7,592 bases of DNA from Archaeoglobus sp. JdFR-24. Lineage in GTDB: Archaea; Halobacteriota; Archaeoglobi; Archaeoglobales; Archaeoglobaceae. The notes beneath the pieces were generated by a model. It searched no databases, was not told the origin of the DNA, and saw only the letters and a program-made list of their open reading frames with translations. This document shows positions 5,668 to 7,592 of this stretch, one piece after another (position 1 is the first letter of the stretch; each line of letters begins with the position of its first letter). The stretch lies in contig MTML01000134.1 of assembly GCA_002011215.1 (NCBI GenBank), positions 1 to 7,592 of the forward strand. Reading direction: 5' to 3'. Made by a program: the position numbers and the translations under genes.

Positions 5668-6296
5668 CTCTCAAAAGAAGTATAAGTCTTGGAAAACTGC
5701 AGAAAATCAGGAGTTATATTTCTTCTAAGAAAGGTGATCGAAGAAAGGTAGGTCTACTTATTGATGGCCCCAACATGCTCAGGAAAGAATTTAACATCAA
5801 CCTACATGAAATACGTGAGATTATACTGGAATATGGTGATATAAAGGTTGCAAGAGTATTCTTAAACCAGTATGCGGGAGATAAGCTTGTGGAAGCGATA
5901 GAAAACCAGGGCTTTGAACCGATTATTACATCTGGTGATGTGGATGTGAGAATGGCTGTTGAAGCGATGGAACTTATATATAATGAGTCAATTGATGCCC
6001 TCGCTCTTGTAACGAGGGACGCTGACTTCAAGGCAGTTCTAAAAAAGGCCATGGAAATGGGGAAGGAGACCATCATTATTGGTGCAGAACCTGGCTTCTC
6101 TGCAGCTTTGAAAAATTCTGCTGATATTGCCATCATACTGAATCAAGAAGATTTTGAAGATTATCCTGATGATTCGAAGGAAAAGAGTAAAGAAAAAGAA
6201 GCTGAGAAGCAAGTTGGTAAGAGGGTTGATAAGCAAGTAATTGAAGATGAGAGTTTGAAGGTTAGTGAAGAAGTTAGTGAAGGAGAAAAGACCTGA
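5664..6296 (+). CDS. NYN-domain (PIN-like) putative ribonuclease, archaeal conserved family
   Basis: A 210-residue soluble protein. The NYN domain, a PIN-like nuclease fold, spans about 28-160. VGLLIDGPNMLRKEF (29-43) carries the first acidic residue, Asp34, with Asn37. SGDVDVRMAVEAM (90-102) supplies Asp92 and Asp94, and ALVTRDADFKAVLKKAMEMG (114-133) supplies Asp119 and Asp121, completing the acidic metal-binding cluster. TIIIGAEPGFSAALKNSAD is the usual closing strand-helix. It resembles a conserved archaeal family of unknown role (TIGR00288/LabA-DUF88 type). Residues 1-28 are basic (KRS, KLQK, KKGDRRK), suggesting nucleic-acid contact. The tail from about 168 is low-complexity Lys/Glu (KEKSKEKEAEKQ), probably disordered or helical. 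The ATG at 5664 is the only in-frame start after a stop at 5637-5639. RNase activity is inferred from the fold; substrate unknown. Confidence 0.85.
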   Translation: MALKRSISLGKLQKIRSYISSKKGDRRKVGLLIDGPNMLRKEFNINLHEIREIILEYGDIKVARVFLNQYAGDKLVEAIENQGFEPIITSGDVDVRMAVEAMELIYNESIDALALVTRDADFKAVLKKAMEMGKETIIIGAEPGFSAALKNSADIAIILNQEDFEDYPDDSKEKSKEKEAEKQVGKRVDKQVIEDESLKVSEEVSEGEKT

Positions 6297-6370
6297 AAGT
6301 CTGTAGCCTTTAAGTGAAGTTATGTTGAACTACATTAAACATGTACAGTAGCATGGATGGGTGAGATAAG

Positions 6371-6400
6371 ATAAAATTAGATAAAATTAAATAAATTAAG
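6371..6400 (+). repeat. AT-rich 10-base repeats forming the likely mfnD promoter
   Basis: ATAAAATTAG, ATAAAATTAA and ATAAATTAAG follow one another at 6371, 6381 and 6391: the first two differ at one base, while the third has lost one A. The period equals one helical turn, so the A-tracts are in phase and the DNA may be curved. The last unit lies 15-25 bases before the ATG at 6415 and the middle one 25-35 bases, so the array probably includes the TATA box for a leaderless mRNA. The rest of the 118-base gap after the NYN gene shows nothing convincing. Confidence 0.5.
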
Positions 6401-6414
6401 CAAATTTTGAGTTC

Positions 6415-7455
6415 ATGGACATCTTTTTATTTGAGTATGTTACCTGTGGAGGTCCGGTTCCTGAAGAAATTGTGGTTGAAGGGCTCGGAATGTTTGAATC
6501 ATTATACAGTGGATTCAGTAAATTCGCTAAAGTTAATTCTTTTATAAAACCGGAATTTCAGGAATCCTTGTCTTTAGATTTGCCCTCGTTTCAGGAAGAG
6601 GATTTCATGGAAAGTTTCACACACTTTTCAGAAAAATCAGAATACTCTCTGGTAGTGGCACCTGAAGATGATGGACTGTTGCTTGAACTTACCCGATTAA
6701 TCGATAGATCTGGAAGTGAAAATCTTGGATCTAAAGCTAAGGGAGTTAAGATAGCTTCAAATAAATGGAAAACCTATCAATTTTTAAAAAATAAGGTAAA
6801 TATGCCTGAGACATCGAAAAAGCCTCTCAACCCCCCTTTTCTAATAAAACCGGAACGGTCTTGTGGAGGGGAGGGGATAAGTGTTGTTGATTCTGATGAA
6901 TATGTTGAAGAAATCCCGAAGGGGTTCATTGCCCAGGAGATCATTCATGGAAGTAATTTAAGTGTAAGTCTTATTGTAGGTGATGAAATAAAGGTTTTAA
7001 GCATTAACGGGCAGCTTATAGAGAACTTCAGGTATAAAGGGGCTGAGGTGCCATTTAAGTTCCTCACGATGGAAGATAAATCCACTGGAGTTTTGGAGAT
7101 TACAGAAATTGTAGAACAGGTTAAAGAACTGGCTGTTAAAGCAGTCGAAATAATTCCCGGGTTGCACGGATATGTGGGAGTGGACATCATTTGCCCTCCA
7201 TCCGGGGAACCATATGTGATTGAAGTTAATGCCAGATTGACCACTCCATCAATAATATTCGATAGGGTTTACGGGATAAATCTTTCAGAACTGATTTACA
7301 GAAATCATATGGGGGACAGAATTCCAGATTTAAAGCCTGAAAGGTTTTTGATCCTTAAAAAAGCATCCTCAGACTTAAAACCTGATCCGTTTTCTGTTAT
7401 AGGGAGGTATGGAAACAATATGCTTGTCTTTGAAGAAAACCCGAAATTTAAATAA
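6415..7455 (+). CDS. mfnD: ATP-grasp ligase of the MfnD (tyramine--L-glutamate ligase) family
   Basis: A 346-residue cytoplasmic ATP-grasp enzyme. MfnD joins glutamate to tyramine in methanofuran synthesis, the formyl carrier of the C1 pathway in methanogens and Archaeoglobales. Family-like features run in order: FLFEYVTCGG (4-13), VAPEDDGLLLELT (81-93), IASNKWKTYQFLK (113-125), the ATP-binding strand PPFLIKPERSCGGEGI (140-155, Lys145), AQEIIHGSNLSVSLIVGDE (173-191), and the Mg-binding segment GYVGVDII (252-259, Asp257) with YVIEVNARLTTPS (267-279, Glu270 and Asn272). These parallel the Methanocaldococcus enzyme (MJ0815) as I recall it, notably the ligand-strand motif SLSVSLIVG and the ending IEINPRLTT. 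The protein seems longer, chiefly through a tail after about residue 305. The first ATG at 6415 has no ribosome site but an AT-rich promoter at the right distance. Fold certain; exact substrate likely but inferred. Confidence 0.78.
   Translation: MDIFLFEYVTCGGPVPEEIVVEGLGMFESLYSGFSKFAKVNSFIKPEFQESLSLDLPSFQEEDFMESFTHFSEKSEYSLVVAPEDDGLLLELTRLIDRSGSENLGSKAKGVKIASNKWKTYQFLKNKVNMPETSKKPLNPPFLIKPERSCGGEGISVVDSDEYVEEIPKGFIAQEIIHGSNLSVSLIVGDEIKVLSINGQLIENFRYKGAEVPFKFLTMEDKSTGVLEITEIVEQVKELAVKAVEIIPGLHGYVGVDIICPPSGEPYVIEVNARLTTPSIIFDRVYGINLSELIYRNHMGDRIPDLKPERFLILKKASSDLKPDPFSVIGRYGNNMLVFEENPKFK
7441..7454 (+). promoter_or_regulatory. Strong BRE/TATA promoter of the glycosyltransferase gene
   Basis: CCGAAA followed directly by TTTAAATA (7447-7454) is close to the ideal archaeal BRE plus TATA box. 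Its centre is about 27 bases before the ATG at 7478, which predicts a leaderless transcript; no GGTGA site is present. It overlaps the last codons and stop of the ligase gene, so those residues (PKFK) double as promoter DNA. The T-run at 7469-7475 between box and start may also help end upstream transcription. Confidence 0.6.
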
Positions 7456-7477
7456 CCAAACATTCTACTTTTTTTGA

Positions 7478-7592
7478 ATGGATAGAAATAGGAAAGCAGT
7501 AAGCATAGTCCTCCCGGCCTACAATGAAGCCTCATCCCTCGAGAAAGCGGTTGAGGAAGTAATGAGTGAAATGAACAGATTTTACTCACCGA
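7478..7592 (+). CDS. Family 2 glycosyltransferase, N-terminal 38 codons (cut by window edge)
   Basis: The frame runs open to the right edge. After a short basic start (MDRNRKA) comes VSIVLPAYNEASSLEKAVEE, the first beta strand and nucleotide-sugar-binding loop of GT-A fold, family 2 transferases. This form is common in dolichol-phosphate mannose synthase-like enzymes, which load sugars on lipid carriers or build surface glycans at the inner membrane face. A TGA at 7475-7477 directly precedes the ATG, so this is the first possible start. It follows the ligase gene by 22 bases. Donor and acceptor cannot be told from this fragment. Confidence 0.82.
   Translation, partial: MDRNRKAVSIVLPAYNEASSLEKAVEEVMSEMNRFYSP

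Noticed and set aside
1..7592. Mobile element, defence system or toxin-antitoxin pair
   Set aside because: No transposase, integrase, terminal repeats or defence domains were seen. The NYN protein alone, without an antitoxin-like partner, reads as a conserved housekeeping family.

Overview
The window looks like ordinary chromosomal DNA from a thermophilic euryarchaeon, most likely Archaeoglobales (Archaeoglobus, Ferroglobus or Geoglobus type). This is inferred from the combination of gene types: an archaeal prephenate dehydratase, a UbiD decarboxylase of the menaquinone (futalosine) type, an archaeal isopropylmalate/citramalate synthase, an archaeal NYN-domain protein and an MfnD-like ATP-grasp ligase of methanofuran synthesis. 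Archaeal expression signals fit too: GGTGA-type ribosome sites, TTG and ATG starts, and A+T-rich TATA boxes about 25 bases before start codons, suggesting leaderless mRNAs. Menaquinone together with methanofuran is a pairing expected of Archaeoglobales. No search was possible, so the genus is not fixed.

Layout. Positions 1-608 (+): the 3' part of a prephenate dehydratase (phenylalanine synthesis) with its ACT domain. It converges on a minus-strand pair: a SIS-domain sugar-phosphate isomerase resembling 6-phospho-3-hexuloisomerase (712-1323) and a UbiD-family decarboxylase (about 1534-2979), separated by 210 bases holding palindromes but no gene. A divergent control region (about 2980-3212) follows, with an imperfect 21-base-spaced repeat and a 16-codon mini-ORF that overlaps the TTG start of the next gene. 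The rest is on the plus strand: leuA-type synthase (3213-4712), TatD-family metal hydrolase (4786-5523), NYN-domain putative RNase (5664-6296), MfnD-like ATP-grasp ligase (6415-7455) and the first 38 codons of a family 2 glycosyltransferase (7478 to the window edge).

The genes are mainly housekeeping: amino-acid synthesis (pheA, leuA), cofactor synthesis (ubiD for menaquinone, mfnD for methanofuran), sugar-phosphate metabolism and nucleic-acid processing (tatD, NYN). Gaps of 22 to 140 bases between plus-strand genes, several with their own TATA candidates, suggest mostly separate transcripts rather than one tight operon. I see no mobile element, CRISPR array, RNA gene, frameshift or defence cassette.

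I do not see a clear undescribed system. The most unusual features are non-coding: a 23-base tandem duplication of the ribosome site and start codon of the NYN gene, which creates short ORFs in the other two frames; the mini-ORF with stop-start overlap at leuA; and palindromes between the isomerase and ubiD.
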